DNA of 50,091 nt, taken from positions 1 through 50,091 of the forward strand of contig NZ_NOVE01000022.1 of NCBI RefSeq assembly GCF_002265625.1. Direction: 5' to 3'. Below the pieces are notes generated by a model that saw only the letters and a program-made list of their open reading frames with translations, had not been told where the DNA came from and ran no database searches. Source of the DNA: Prevotella sp. 885. GTDB lineage: Bacteria > Bacteroidota > Bacteroidia > Bacteroidales > Bacteroidaceae. The position numbers and the translations under genes were made by a program. Below, one piece after another: positions 16,403 through 24,668 of the stretch (positions within the stretch are counted from its first letter, which is position 1; every line of letters starts with the position of its first letter).

Positions 16403-17954
16403 CTGACAGTTGCTCCGGCTTATAGTTCTTTATCACGCGGCACATAATCCTTATTTCGGCTATCAGCAGAACCGTAAAGAGGATAAGGAAGATGAAGAAG
16501 GTGGTGGCAACGCTGGATGTGCTGATGTCAGAAACGGCTGCCATGGTGGGGAGCATGTCCTGTATAGCCCAAGGCTGACGACCGAGCTCTGCCACTATCC
16601 ATCCTGCCTCGCTTGCCAGATAAGTGAGCGGGAGCATCAGCAACGCCCACAGCCACAGCCAACGACGACGCACGGTGATGTCCTGACGCCACGCCACATG
16701 ACCGATGACGAGGAAGAAGAGAATGAGGAGGGTGCCCACGCCCACCATTACGCGGAAAGCATAGAAGTTGATGGGGATGTAAGGCACCAGCTCGGCACGG
16801 TCCTTAATATATCCGTAACCGAAGTAAGGCATGTCCTTCTGGAGCTGTGCGGCAAGCTCAGGCAAGCGCTTGTCATTGGCGTCAGCAGCCTTCAGCTTAC
16901 GATATTCTGCAAGAGCCGTGATGGCACGGCGTCCGCGCTCCATCTTCTCCTCGGCAGAAAGCTCACGCTTGCCATCAGGACGTACGTAGCCGTTGAGAAG
17001 GTCGTTGATGCCAGGCACGTAACCGTCGAGGGAGTGCGTGGCAAGCACGGAGAGTCCGTTGGGAATGGCTATGCGGAGCGGAGCCTCGCCACCCTTGGCA
17101 TAGTCAGGCTGCGAGAAGGGATTGACGGCAGCCACGGCTGTAAGGTCTACGCCTTCCCCGCCATCATAGAGAGCTTCCATGGCAGCGAGCTTCATGGGCT
17201 GCACCTCAGCCACCTTCACAGCAGACGAGTCGCCGGAATGCATTGCAAGCAGGGAAGCCACGATGCCCACGATGCTTGCCACCTTGATGCTCTGACGAGC
17301 CAGCTGCTTCTCTCTGCCACGAAGCAAATACCAAGAGCTGACGGCACATACGAAGACGGCTCCGACTATCCATGACGACGTGACGGTATGATAAAACTTA
17401 TTGACAGCCATCGGCGAGAGCGCCACAGAGAGGAAGTCAGTCATCTCGTTGCGGACTGTGTCAGGATTAAACTCGCATCCTACGGGATACTGCATCCATG
17501 AATTGGCTACGAGAATCCACCATGCCGAGAGAGTGGCGCCGATGCCGGTCAGCCATGTGGAAGCAAGATGGAAGCCGCGCGACACTTTCTCCCATCCGAA
17601 AAACATAACAGCCACGAAGGTGCTCTCCATGAAGAACGCCACGATGCCTTCGATGGCAAGCGGAGCGCCGAAGATGTCGCCCACGAACCAGGAATAGTTG
17701 CTCCAGTTGGTGCCGAACTCGAACTCAAGAATAATGCCTGTGGCTACGCCCATCGCGAAATTCACTCCAAAGAGGCGTTGCCAGAACTTGGAAGCTTCTT
17801 TCCAGAAGGGCTTTCCTGTACGATAATAGATGGTTTCCATGATGGCCATGACTACGGCAAGGCCGAGGGTGAGGGGCACGAACAGCCAATGATAGATGGC
17901 AGTAAGCGCAAACTGGGCTCGAGACCAGTCAATAAGGGTTGGGTCGATTGTCAT
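16392..17954 (-). CDS. cydA: Cytochrome bd oxidase subunit I
   Basis: This is the heme-bearing, quinol-oxidising subunit of cytochrome bd. The 520-residue product shows the N-terminal heme-ligand region SRAQFALTAIYHWLFVPL, the acidic proton-channel segment EGIVAFFMESTFVAVMFFGW, the second His in NKFYHTVTSSW and the heme b558 Met region YAFRVMVGVGTLL. The periplasmic Q-loop, with NPFSQPDYAKGG and GYIKDRAELVPY, is present. It pairs with cydB downstream; a DUF4492 gene precedes it. Confidence 0.94.
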   Translation of the reverse strand: MTIDPTLIDWSRAQFALTAIYHWLFVPLTLGLAVVMAIMETIYYRTGKPFWKEASKFWQRLFGVNFAMGVATGIILEFEFGTNWSNYSWFVGDIFGAPLAIEGIVAFFMESTFVAVMFFGWEKVSRGFHLASTWLTGIGATLSAWWILVANSWMQYPVGCEFNPDTVRNEMTDFLSVALSPMAVNKFYHTVTSSWIVGAVFVCAVSSWYLLRGREKQLARQSIKVASIVGIVASLLAMHSGDSSAVKVAEVQPMKLAAMEALYDGGEGVDLTAVAAVNPFSQPDYAKGGEAPLRIAIPNGLSVLATHSLDGYVPGINDLLNGYVRPDGKRELSAEEKMERGRRAITALAEYRKLKAADANDKRLPELAAQLQKDMPYFGYGYIKDRAELVPYIPINFYAFRVMVGVGTLLILFFLVIGHVAWRQDITVRRRWLWLWALLMLPLTYLASEAGWIVAELGRQPWAIQDMLPTMAAVSDISTSSVATTFFIFLILFTVLLIAEIRIMCRVIKNYKPEQLSDTK

Positions 17955-18031
17955 AATTATTAGTTATTAGTTGTTATTTTTTAATTGTCAGGTTTAATAC
18001 ATTAATTATATATTAAGGTTTCTTGTCAGTC

Positions 18032-18247
18032 TTAGCGCTTTATAAGTTCGCCTGCCACGTAGGAAGCCTTGTCGCTGCCCTTCGCCTTATGGCTGAGCAC
18101 GTCGGGAAAGAAGAACACCTTGAGGACTGCGAAGATGATGACAAGCTTTATGATGATGATTGTCCACAAAGTGCGGCCAAGGGTCATACTGCGAAATCCA
18201 TCACAGTAAAACTTTAAGATTCTATATGCAACATTTCGGTCAGACAT
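18032..18247 (-). CDS. DUF4492 small membrane protein of the cyd operon
   Basis: This 71-residue protein has a basic, soluble N-terminus (YRILKFYCDGFRSMTLGRTLW) and one hydrophobic segment at about 27-47 (TIIIIKLVIIFAVLKVFFF). It matches the DUF4492 family, which in Bacteroidetes typically precedes cydAB. By analogy with CydX and CydH, a role as an accessory single-helix subunit of the bd oxidase is plausible but inferred. It is the promoter-proximal gene of the operon. Confidence 0.85.
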   Translation of the reverse strand: MSDRNVAYRILKFYCDGFRSMTLGRTLWTIIIIKLVIIFAVLKVFFFPDVLSHKAKGSDKASYVAGELIKR

Positions 18248-18301
18248 ATTTGTTTATAAGGTTTTAAGTTGTTGTAATTATTACATTTCAGTAAACTTTT
18301 G

Positions 18302-18309
18302 CAAAGATA
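18302..18309 (-). promoter_or_regulatory. Promoter -7 element of the DUF4492-cydAB operon
   Basis: On the minus strand this reads TATCTTTG, matching TAnnTTTG, about 55 bases before the DUF4492 start. I recognised no clear FNR-like operator nearby. Confidence 0.6.
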
Positions 18310-18367
18310 TGAAATAATCTGATAAGTTGTTTATGTTTTGCCGATATTTTTTTTTCACAATAATCTC

Positions 18368-18398
18368 TTTGCTGATTGGAATGAAAATATTATCTTTG
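18368..18398 (+). promoter_or_regulatory. Consensus promoter upstream of the ribE leader
   Basis: TTTG (18368-18371), a 19-base spacer and TATCTTTG (18391-18398) form an exact Bacteroidetes promoter. Transcription should begin near 18403, about 300 bases before ribE. No TAnnTTTG lies between the terminator at 18630-18668 and the ribE start, so ribE transcription probably begins here. Confidence 0.7.
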
Positions 18399-18402
18399 CA
18401 CA

Positions 18403-18668
18403 ACCAAAATATAAGACGACCAAAAAGAATACGGGTCGTGCCAATTCGATCGGGATACTCATCAATAAAAAATCGAAACCGAGAATACTATCTTTTGCCA
18501 ATGGCGGGCCATATAAAACCCTTGTGGACTAAGCTGTAAAGCCGGTGGATTACAAAGGCGGAGAAGTCTCAAATCTTGTACATCAGGAGTTTCATCACAT
18601 CATTGGGCGACCTGTTTTTAAATATAAACGGTGCAACGATACATAAGGTTTCGTTGCGCCTTTTTTTT
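18403..18668 (+). ncRNA. Leader RNA of ribE or independent small RNA, ending in a terminator
   Basis: The interval from the promoter to the T run holds no convincing gene. It contains a hairpin ACGACC (18416-18421) / GGTCGT (18434-18439), a second TTCGAT (18445-18450) / ATCGAA (18472-18477), and an intrinsic terminator at 18630-18668. The terminator ends only 32 bases before the riboflavin synthase ATG. That arrangement suggests a transcription-attenuating leader, and FMN control would make sense, but the FMN riboswitch core (GGGGCAGGGTG, ACCGGCGGT) is absent. The alternative is a free small RNA with ribE read-through. Short open frames in the interval were judged spurious. Confidence 0.5.
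18630..18668 (+). terminator. Intrinsic terminator just before ribE
   Basis: GGTGCAACGA (18630-18639) pairs with TCGTTGCGCC (18651-18660) through ten pairs including one G-T, with an 11-base loop and eight T residues after it. Confidence 0.85.
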
Positions 18669-18700
18669 AATTAATAACCAAATAAAAAAGAAATAGAAAA

Positions 18701-19303
18701 ATGTTTTCCGGCATAGTAGAAGAGATGGCTACACTCGTGGCCCTGAGAAATGACAAAGAGAATGTTGACTTCACGCTTACCTGCTCATTCACCAACGAAC
18801 TGAAGATTGACCAGAGCGTGTCGCATAACGGAGTGTGCCTGACGGTTGTCAATATTGACGGCGACAAGTACACGGTTACGGCAATGAAAGAAACCCTTGA
18901 GCGTTCGAATCTTGGACTGCTGAAGGTGGGTGACAAGGTGAATGTGGAGCGTTCGATGCTGATGAACGGCAGACTGGACGGCCACATCGTTCAGGGACAT
19001 GTGGACGGCACGGCGAAGTGCATAGAGATGCGTGACGCTGACGGATCAACGTACTACACCTTCCAGTACGCTTTCGACAAGGCAATGGCTGAGCGCGGTT
19101 ACTTTACGGTGGACAAAGGTTCGGTAACCGTTAACGGCGTATCGCTTACCGTATGCAACCCTACAGAAGACGCTTTCACCGTGGCAATCATCCCTTACAC
19201 ACATGACAATACAAACTTCTGTGATATAAAAGAAGGAAGCATCGTGAACATCGAATTCGATATTCTCGGAAAGTATATTGCAAGACTTCAGCAGCTGAAG
19301 TAA
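18701..19303 (+). CDS. ribE: Riboflavin synthase, alpha chain
   Basis: This enzyme makes riboflavin from two molecules of dimethylribityl-lumazine. The 200-residue protein has the two lumazine-binding repeats of the family: it opens with MFSGIVEE, the first repeat contains VSHNGVCLTV, and the second contains GSVTVNGVSLTV; HIVQGHVDGTAK joins them. No other riboflavin gene is in the window. It sits behind the leader and terminator at 18403-18668, suggesting regulated expression, and converges on the putrescine genes across an inverted repeat. Confidence 0.93.
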   Translation: MFSGIVEEMATLVALRNDKENVDFTLTCSFTNELKIDQSVSHNGVCLTVVNIDGDKYTVTAMKETLERSNLGLLKVGDKVNVERSMLMNGRLDGHIVQGHVDGTAKCIEMRDADGSTYYTFQYAFDKAMAERGYFTVDKGSVTVNGVSLTVCNPTEDAFTVAIIPYTHDNTNFCDIKEGSIVNIEFDILGKYIARLQQLK

Positions 19304-19309
19304 AAAGTT

Positions 19310-19378
19310 AATTGAGAGTTGGGAATTGAGAGTTGAAAGTTTTGAGAACTCTCAATTCTTAACTCTCAACTCTCAATT
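19310..19378. repeat. Inverted repeat of TTGAGAGTT motifs between convergent genes
   Basis: Two copies of AATTGAGAGTT (19310-19334) face three copies of the complementary AACTCTCAATT-type motif (19347-19378), allowing a long stem with one bulge. Such ATTGAGAGTTGA-type palindromic repeats are widespread in Bacteroidetes intergenic DNA. Here it lies between ribE and the convergent amidohydrolase gene and may serve as a bidirectional terminator. Confidence 0.75.
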
Positions 19379-19381
19379 TAG

Positions 19382-20269
19382 TTAATCTATATAGCGCTTG
19401 ACGATTTCGCCATATTCGTCAATACGGCGGTCGCGAAGGAAGGGCCACCAACGGCGTACGTCCTCGCTATGTCCCAAATCCACCTCAGCTATGACGCTCT
19501 CTTCCTCATTATCGGAAGAACGATAGAGCAGTTCGCCCTGAGGACCAACCACCATAGAAGAACCCCAAAATTGGATGCCTGGAGTCTGACGGCTCGGATC
19601 AGGCTCGAATCCCACACGATTAACTGACACTACGGGCAGTCCGTTGGCTACGGCATGACCACGCTGAACCGTCGTCCATGCTTCACGCTGGCGCTGCTGC
19701 TCGTCCTCCGTGTCGCTTGCGGCATAACCGATGGCTGTGGGATAAATAAGGATTTCGGCTCCCTGCAATGCCATCAGACGTGCTGCCTCAGGATACCATT
19801 GATCCCAACATACCAGCACGCCGAGCTTGCCGACGCTGGTCTGAATGGGATGGAAACCAAGGTCGCCAGGTGTGAAATAGAACTTCTCATAATAAGCAGG
19901 ATCATCGGGTATGTGCATCTTGCGGTATTTGCCGGCTATGCTTCCGTCGCGCTCAATGACGACAGCCGTGTTGTGATAAAGACCGGGAGCACGTCTCTCG
20001 AACAATGAAGTGACAATCACTACGTTACACTCGCGAGCCACAGCTCCGAAAAAGTCGGTGGACGGTCCGGGGATGGGTTCTGCAAGGTCGAAGTTGTCTA
20101 CATCTTCCACTTGGCAGAAGTAGAGCGAGTTGTGGAGTTCCTGCAGCACCACCAGTTCAGCGCCACGATTAGCGAGATCCTTAATTCCCGCTGCAAGGCG
20201 GAGAATATTTGTTTTGGTGTCAGCAATGTTATGTTGCTGCAGATATCCTATCTTTAAGTGCTTCTTCAT
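19382..20269 (-). CDS. aguB: N-carbamoylputrescine amidohydrolase
   Basis: This nitrilase-superfamily enzyme hydrolyses N-carbamoylputrescine to putrescine, ammonia and carbon dioxide. The catalytic triad is visible as Glu44 (VLQELHN), Lys117 (YRKMHIPD) and Cys154 (LVCWDQWYPEA). The 295-residue length and the FYFTPGDLGF and GHAVANGLPV segments are typical of plant/bacterial AguB. It lies 44 bases downstream of agmatine deiminase, whose product is its substrate, so the two form a putrescine-synthesis operon. Confidence 0.92.
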   Translation of the reverse strand: MKKHLKIGYLQQHNIADTKTNILRLAAGIKDLANRGAELVVLQELHNSLYFCQVEDVDNFDLAEPIPGPSTDFFGAVARECNVVIVTSLFERRAPGLYHNTAVVIERDGSIAGKYRKMHIPDDPAYYEKFYFTPGDLGFHPIQTSVGKLGVLVCWDQWYPEAARLMALQGAEILIYPTAIGYAASDTEDEQQRQREAWTTVQRGHAVANGLPVVSVNRVGFEPDPSRQTPGIQFWGSSMVVGPQGELLYRSSDNEEESVIAEVDLGHSEDVRRWWPFLRDRRIDEYGEIVKRYID

Positions 20270-20313
20270 AATTTTGATATTCTTCTGATATAGTTTTTAT
20301 TTTTATTCTCTTT

Positions 20314-21399
20314 TTATCTTACTCCCTCAGGATACTGCATGGTCAGGCAATGGATGGAGCCATGCTGACGCACGATGGTACGTGAGTCGACTCCTATGAT
20401 GTCGTAGCCGGGGAAAGCGTCGGCTACAAGAGAGAGAGCCTTGGCGTCTTTCTCCTCCTGTGAGTATGTAGGCACAATTACTGCGCCATTGAGGATGAGG
20501 AAGTTGGCGTACGTGGCAGGGAGGCGGTCGTCATCGTCATAAACCGGCTCCGGCATAGGCAGACGCAGCAGACGGTAAGGACGTCCGTCTGCATCCGTAA
20601 CAGCCTGAAGTTCCTCCTCAAGGGCGCGGAAGTCAGCATACTGCGGATCAGCCTCATCGTCACATCCCACATATAGGAGGGTGTTGTCAGGACATACACG
20701 TACGATGGTGTCGATGTGTCCGTCGGTGTCGTCGCCGATGAGTTGTCCATGATTGAGCCACACCACCTTGCGGGCGCAAAGACGCTCCTTCAGGGTTTGC
20801 TCCACCTCTTCAAGGGTCATCGGCTGATTGCGATGCGGAGCCATGAGGCAGATGCTTGTGGTGAGAACGGTGCCATTGCCGTCGCTCTCAATGGATCCTC
20901 CTTCAAGGACGAAGTCGTCATAATCGGCACGTTCGCCACGGAACACTCCCTTACTGTAAAGCGTACGGTTGATGAGATTGTCCTTGTCGGCTGCAAACTT
21001 CTCGCCCCAGCCGTTGAAGCGGAAGTCGAGCAGGCGGCAAGCTGTGCTTTCTGTATCCGACGTTTCGGTTGTGGGGTTCTCGTCGTCAGCAGGGATAAGG
21101 GTGATGAAGGCATGGTCGCGTGCCCAAGTGTCGTTATTGTCACACTCGTATATGCTCACACGGTTCATCTCTTCTTCGTTAAGGTTGTCGCTGAGCATCT
21201 CGCGCACCTCTTCAGGATACTTGGCGGCTATCACGAGCGGCTCATAATGAGCTATGGCCTTGGACAGCTGAAGGAAGGTCTCGGTGATGTCCTCCAGATA
21301 AGGACTCCAGTCCGTATCCTTGTGAGGCCAAGTGAGTTGCACACATGCCTGACGATGCCATTCTGCCGGCAGGACATATCGTTTGTGGTTTGATGTCAT
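20314..21399 (-). CDS. aguA: Agmatine deiminase
   Basis: This enzyme hydrolyses agmatine to N-carbamoylputrescine and ammonia. The 361-residue protein shows the guanidine-modifying family features: MPAEWHRQ-like N-terminus (LPAEWHRQACVQLTWPH), VLEGGSIESDGNGT, DDTDGHIDTIVRV, and the nucleophile Cys351 in GSIHCLTMQYP close to the C-terminus. It is the first gene of the aguA-aguB operon. Agmatine would come from arginine decarboxylase, which is not in the window. Putrescine feeds polyamine synthesis. Confidence 0.93.
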   Translation of the reverse strand: MTSNHKRYVLPAEWHRQACVQLTWPHKDTDWSPYLEDITETFLQLSKAIAHYEPLVIAAKYPEEVREMLSDNLNEEEMNRVSIYECDNNDTWARDHAFITLIPADDENPTTETSDTESTACRLLDFRFNGWGEKFAADKDNLINRTLYSKGVFRGERADYDDFVLEGGSIESDGNGTVLTTSICLMAPHRNQPMTLEEVEQTLKERLCARKVVWLNHGQLIGDDTDGHIDTIVRVCPDNTLLYVGCDDEADPQYADFRALEEELQAVTDADGRPYRLLRLPMPEPVYDDDDRLPATYANFLILNGAVIVPTYSQEEKDAKALSLVADAFPGYDIIGVDSRTIVRQHGSIHCLTMQYPEGVR

Positions 21400-21468
21400 A
21401 TACGTAATATATAAGTAATGTCAATGAAAATACAATGAACTGTTCGTATGAAGCAGTTTTTTAGAAGA

Positions 21469-21476
21469 CAAAGTTA
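21469..21476 (-). promoter_or_regulatory. Promoter -7 element for aguA-aguB
   Basis: The minus strand reads TAACTTTG, matching TAnnTTTG, about 70 bases before the aguA start. Confidence 0.6.
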
Positions 21477-21531
21477 CGAACTATGGAGCAAAAAAGCAAG
21501 ACTTGATTTCCGTTATTTCAATAAAATTGCC

Positions 21532-21539
21532 TACTTTTG
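21532..21539 (+). promoter_or_regulatory. Promoter -7 element for pyrK-pyrD
   Basis: TACTTTTG matches TAnnTTTG and lies 55 bases before the pyrK start, divergent from the aguA promoter. The sequence just after it (CACTAAAATAGCGA) resembles the region after the promoter at 87-94. Confidence 0.6.
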
Positions 21540-21594
21540 CACTAAAATAGCGATACAGGAATATCAAACTTGACAATAAGCAATAACATCATAC

Positions 21595-22371
21595 ATGAAA
21601 AAATTCGTACTGGACCTTACGGTCAACTCTGTAGAGGCGCTGAGCGACAAGCATGTGCTCATAAAGCTCACAGATGACAAACCGCTGCCCGAGATGCTCC
21701 CGGGACAATTCGTGGAAGTGCGCGTCGACAATTCGCCGTCGACATTCCTCCGCCGACCCATATCCATCAACAACGTAGACTATGACAATAACGAGTTGTG
21801 GCTGCTCGTGGCTGCTGTCGGAGACGGCACAAAGCGCCTGCAACAACTCAAGAAGGGCGACCGTCTGAACTGCATGCTGCCGTTGGGCAACAGCTTCACC
21901 ATGCCTAAGGACGCATCGGAGAAGGTGCTTCTCGTAGGTGGCGGCGTGGGCGTGGCTCCCCTACTCTACTTCGGCAAGAAAATCAAGGCGATGGGCATTA
22001 AGCCTACATTCCTGCTCGGAGCACGTACTGCCAAAGACGTGCTGGAGAAGAACCTCTTCGAGGAGGTTGGGCGCGTGCTAATCACCACAGAGGACGGTTC
22101 TGAAGGCGAACGCGGATTTGTGACCAACCACTCCGTGCTGGCATCAGAACACTTCGACCTCATATCCACGTGCGGCCCCAAGCCGATGATGATGGCTGTG
22201 GCACGTTATGCCTACAAGAACGGCATAGAGTGTGAGGTTTCGCTGGAGAACAAGATGGCTTGCGGCGTGGGTGCCTGCCTGTGCTGCGTGGAGAAGACCA
22301 CGGAAGGCAACAAGTGTGTATGTAAGGATGGTCCGGTAATGAACATAAAGGAATTGTCATGGCAGATTTAA
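21595..22371 (+). CDS. pyrK: Dihydroorotate dehydrogenase B, electron-transfer subunit
   Basis: This flavin and iron-sulfur subunit passes electrons from PyrD to NAD+. It has the ferredoxin-reductase fold: an FAD-binding region with FLRRPISI, an NAD region with [13 protein letters not shown], and a C-terminal [2Fe-2S] site with four cysteines in CGVGACLCC and, about nine residues on, KCVCKDGP. Its stop overlaps the pyrD start by 13 bases, indicating translational coupling. Length (258) is standard. Confidence 0.93.
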   Translation: MKKFVLDLTVNSVEALSDKHVLIKLTDDKPLPEMLPGQFVEVRVDNSPSTFLRRPISINNVDYDNNELWLLVAAVGDGTKRLQQLKKGDRLNCMLPLGNSFTMPKDASEKVLLVGGGVGVAPLLYFGKKIKAMGIKPTFLLGARTAKDVLEKNLFEEVGRVLITTEDGSEGERGFVTNHSVLASEHFDLISTCGPKPMMMAVARYAYKNGIECEVSLENKMACGVGACLCCVEKTTEGNKCVCKDGPVMNIKELSWQI

Positions 22372-23270
22372 ACGTAAAAATAGGCAGTCTGAAACTCAAG
22401 AATCCCGTTATGACTGCTTCGGGAACATTCGGATATGGACTGGAGTTTGCTGACTTCGTGCCTCTGGACGGCATCGGAGGCATCATAGTGAAGGGCACAA
22501 CGCTCAATCCTCGTGAGGGTAATGACTATCCCCGCATGGCGGAAACGGCTTCGGGAATGCTCAACTGTGTGGGTCTGCAGAACAAGGGCGTAGACTATTT
22601 CTGCCGAAACATCTATCCGCAGATAAAGGACATCGACACCAACATGATTGTGAACGTCAGCGGTTCTTCGCCTGATGATTATGCAGAATGTGCAGCACGC
22701 ATAGACGAGCTGGAAAACATTCCTGCCATCGAGCTGAACATCTCTTGCCCTAACGTAAAGCAGGGCGGCATGGCGTTCGGCGTTACAGCCAATGGCGCAG
22801 CCAGCGTGGTGCGTGCCGTTCGTCAGCGTTACAACAAGACGCTTATCGTAAAGCTCTCGCCCAATGTTACGGACGTGACCGAAATAGCCAAGGCTGTGGA
22901 GGCGGAAGGCGCTGACAGCGTGTCGCTTATCAATACGCTTATGGGTATGGCCATCGACATCGAGCGTCGTCGTCCGATGCTCAGTATCTCCACAGGCGGA
23001 CTCAGCGGTCCTGCCGTGAAGCCCGTGGCGCTGCGTATGGTGTGGCAGGTGGCTAAGGCCGTGAAGATTCCGGTGGTTGGACTTGGTGGCATCTGCACAG
23101 CAGAAGACGCCATTGAGTTCCTCATGGCTGGAGCAACAGCTATCGAGATTGGTACAGCCAACTTCCTCGATCCGGCTGTGACGATAAAGGTGCGCGACGG
23201 CATCAACGACTGGTTGGACCGTCACGGATGCTCATCAGTAAACGAGATTATCGGAGCTTTGGAGAAATAA
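22359..23270 (+). CDS. pyrD: Dihydroorotate dehydrogenase B, catalytic subunit
   Basis: This FMN enzyme oxidises dihydroorotate to orotate in pyrimidine synthesis. The 303-residue class 1B protein shows [13 protein letters not shown], the catalytic-base cysteine in [13 protein letters not shown], and the phosphate-binding loops [12 protein letters not shown] and [11 protein letters not shown]. It overlaps pyrK, its partner subunit, and is followed by a terminator. Confidence 0.94.
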   Translation: MADLNVKIGSLKLKNPVMTASGTFGYGLEFADFVPLDGIGGIIVKGTTLNPREGNDYPRMAETASGMLNCVGLQNKGVDYFCRNIYPQIKDIDTNMIVNVSGSSPDDYAECAARIDELENIPAIELNISCPNVKQGGMAFGVTANGAASVVRAVRQRYNKTLIVKLSPNVTDVTEIAKAVEAEGADSVSLINTLMGMAIDIERRRPMLSISTGGLSGPAVKPVALRMVWQVAKAVKIPVVGLGGICTAEDAIEFLMAGATAIEIGTANFLDPAVTIKVRDGINDWLDRHGCSSVNEIIGALEK

Positions 23271-23310
23271 AAAGGACAGCACGTCCTAATCAACAAGACA
23301 GAATGAAAAG

Positions 23311-23375
23311 ACGACACTTTTTCATGGTTAATGCAAAAAAAACAGCGCATTCCTTGAAAGGGTGTCGTTTTTTTA
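23311..23375 (+). terminator. Terminator after pyrD
   Basis: ACGACACTTTTTCA (23311-23324) pairs with TTGAAAGGGTGTCGT-side bases 23355-23368 in a 14-bp stem with two G-T pairs, a 30-base loop and a following T run. Confidence 0.65.
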
Positions 23376-23406
23376 TAGTTTTAAATAAATCATATACATA
23401 TAATAT

Positions 23407-24630
23407 ATGAAGGAAAGAATAGGCAATCTGCTTAAAGCCATAAACCGTGGCTTATACGAGAAAGAAACAGAGACAGCCCTTTCTCTGCTTGCCGCAATTG
23501 CCGGCGAGAGCATCATACTGCTCGGAGCACCGGGTGTGGCAAAGTCGATGGTGGCAAGACGGCTGAAGCTGGCTTTCAAGAATGCTTCTGCATTTGAATA
23601 TCTGATGTCCCGATTTTCTACGCCGGACGAGATATTCGGCCCCGTAAGCATTAGCAGACTGAAAACCAATGACGAATATGTACGCTCCACAAAGGGTTAT
23701 CTGCCTACAGCCGACGTTGTATTCCTCGACGAAATATGGAAAGCAGGCCCTGCCATACAGAACACATTGCTGACGGCCATAAACGAAAAGCTGTTTCGTA
23801 ACGGCACTAAAGAGACACGCATTCCGATGAAACTGCTCATAGCGGCAAGCAACGAGCTTCCGGCTCAAGGCGACGGACTGGAGGCACTATGGGACCGCTT
23901 CATAATCCGACTGGAATGCAGGGGGATAAAGAAGGAAGCCAACTTCGACATGATGTTGCTCGACGATTCATGTGATTGTCCTGAAATGCCTTCCGAAGAA
24001 CTGCAGATAAGCGATGAGGAATACAGCCTTTGGCAAGCCGACCTTAATAAGGTGGCTGTCAGCAAGACCATCCTCGAATGTATTCATAGCATCAGACACT
24101 CCATCAGGGCCGTGCATGTGGAAGGCTCGGACGAAAGACGCGACATATACATCAGCGACAGAAGATGGAAGAAGATAATACGTCTTATCAGGACATCTGC
24201 CTACCTACAGGACAGACACATGGTGGAACTGGCGGATGTCATTCCCGCTTACCATTGCCTTTGGCAGGAGCCGGAGGAAAGAGACGGTGTAAGAAGCATT
24301 GTCATCAATGCCGCCTTCTCTCCGTTGGCGTCACGCCTTACTGAATTTAAGAAAAGCCTGAAGGAAGACATCAGACGCCATCGTGCCAACAACGCATCGC
24401 AACGCCTTGCAGACGGAAGCGGAACGCCAAGTCTTGCGGCAGGCATGGAAAGCAGGGACTATCAGACGGAGATAGAAGAGATTGCAGACAGCATCCTCAA
24501 TATGGAACACAGCATAAAGGACAGTCTCTTTGTGTCTGAGGAGGACAAGATGGCACTAAGATCTTTGCTTGAACCTCTCAAGAAAGAAATAGCCTTTACA
24601 AGACAAGATATCATAAAGCTGTACGACTAA
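23407..24630 (+). CDS. ravA: RavA-like MoxR-family AAA+ ATPase
   Basis: This is a MoxR-class AAA+ ATPase of the RavA type. The Walker A motif GAPGVAKS is at 40-47 and Walker B VVFLDE at 104-109, with the sensor region LLIAASNELPAQGDGLEALWDRF. The C-terminal ~150 residues are helical and differ from other MoxR proteins, as in RavA. Immediately downstream is its usual partner, the VWA protein ViaA. In E. coli the pair interacts with lysine decarboxylase and modulates respiratory complexes and aminoglycoside sensitivity; whether that applies here is unknown. No TAnnTTTG promoter was found in the short gap after the pyrD terminator. Confidence 0.85.
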   Translation: MKERIGNLLKAINRGLYEKETETALSLLAAIAGESIILLGAPGVAKSMVARRLKLAFKNASAFEYLMSRFSTPDEIFGPVSISRLKTNDEYVRSTKGYLPTADVVFLDEIWKAGPAIQNTLLTAINEKLFRNGTKETRIPMKLLIAASNELPAQGDGLEALWDRFIIRLECRGIKKEANFDMMLLDDSCDCPEMPSEELQISDEEYSLWQADLNKVAVSKTILECIHSIRHSIRAVHVEGSDERRDIYISDRRWKKIIRLIRTSAYLQDRHMVELADVIPAYHCLWQEPEERDGVRSIVINAAFSPLASRLTEFKKSLKEDIRRHRANNASQRLADGSGTPSLAAGMESRDYQTEIEEIADSILNMEHSIKDSLFVSEEDKMALRSLLEPLKKEIAFTRQDIIKLYD

Positions 24631-24668
24631 GATTGGCAAACGTATAATATTGACTTACACGTATTTAT

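Noticed and set aside
18327..18539. Short plus-strand frames upstream of ribE
   Set aside because: They start within the promoter region and have no recognisable protein features; the interval looks like leader RNA.
18403..18668. FMN riboswitch before ribE
   Set aside because: The position is right, but the conserved GGGGCAGGGTG and ACCGGCGGT elements are absent.
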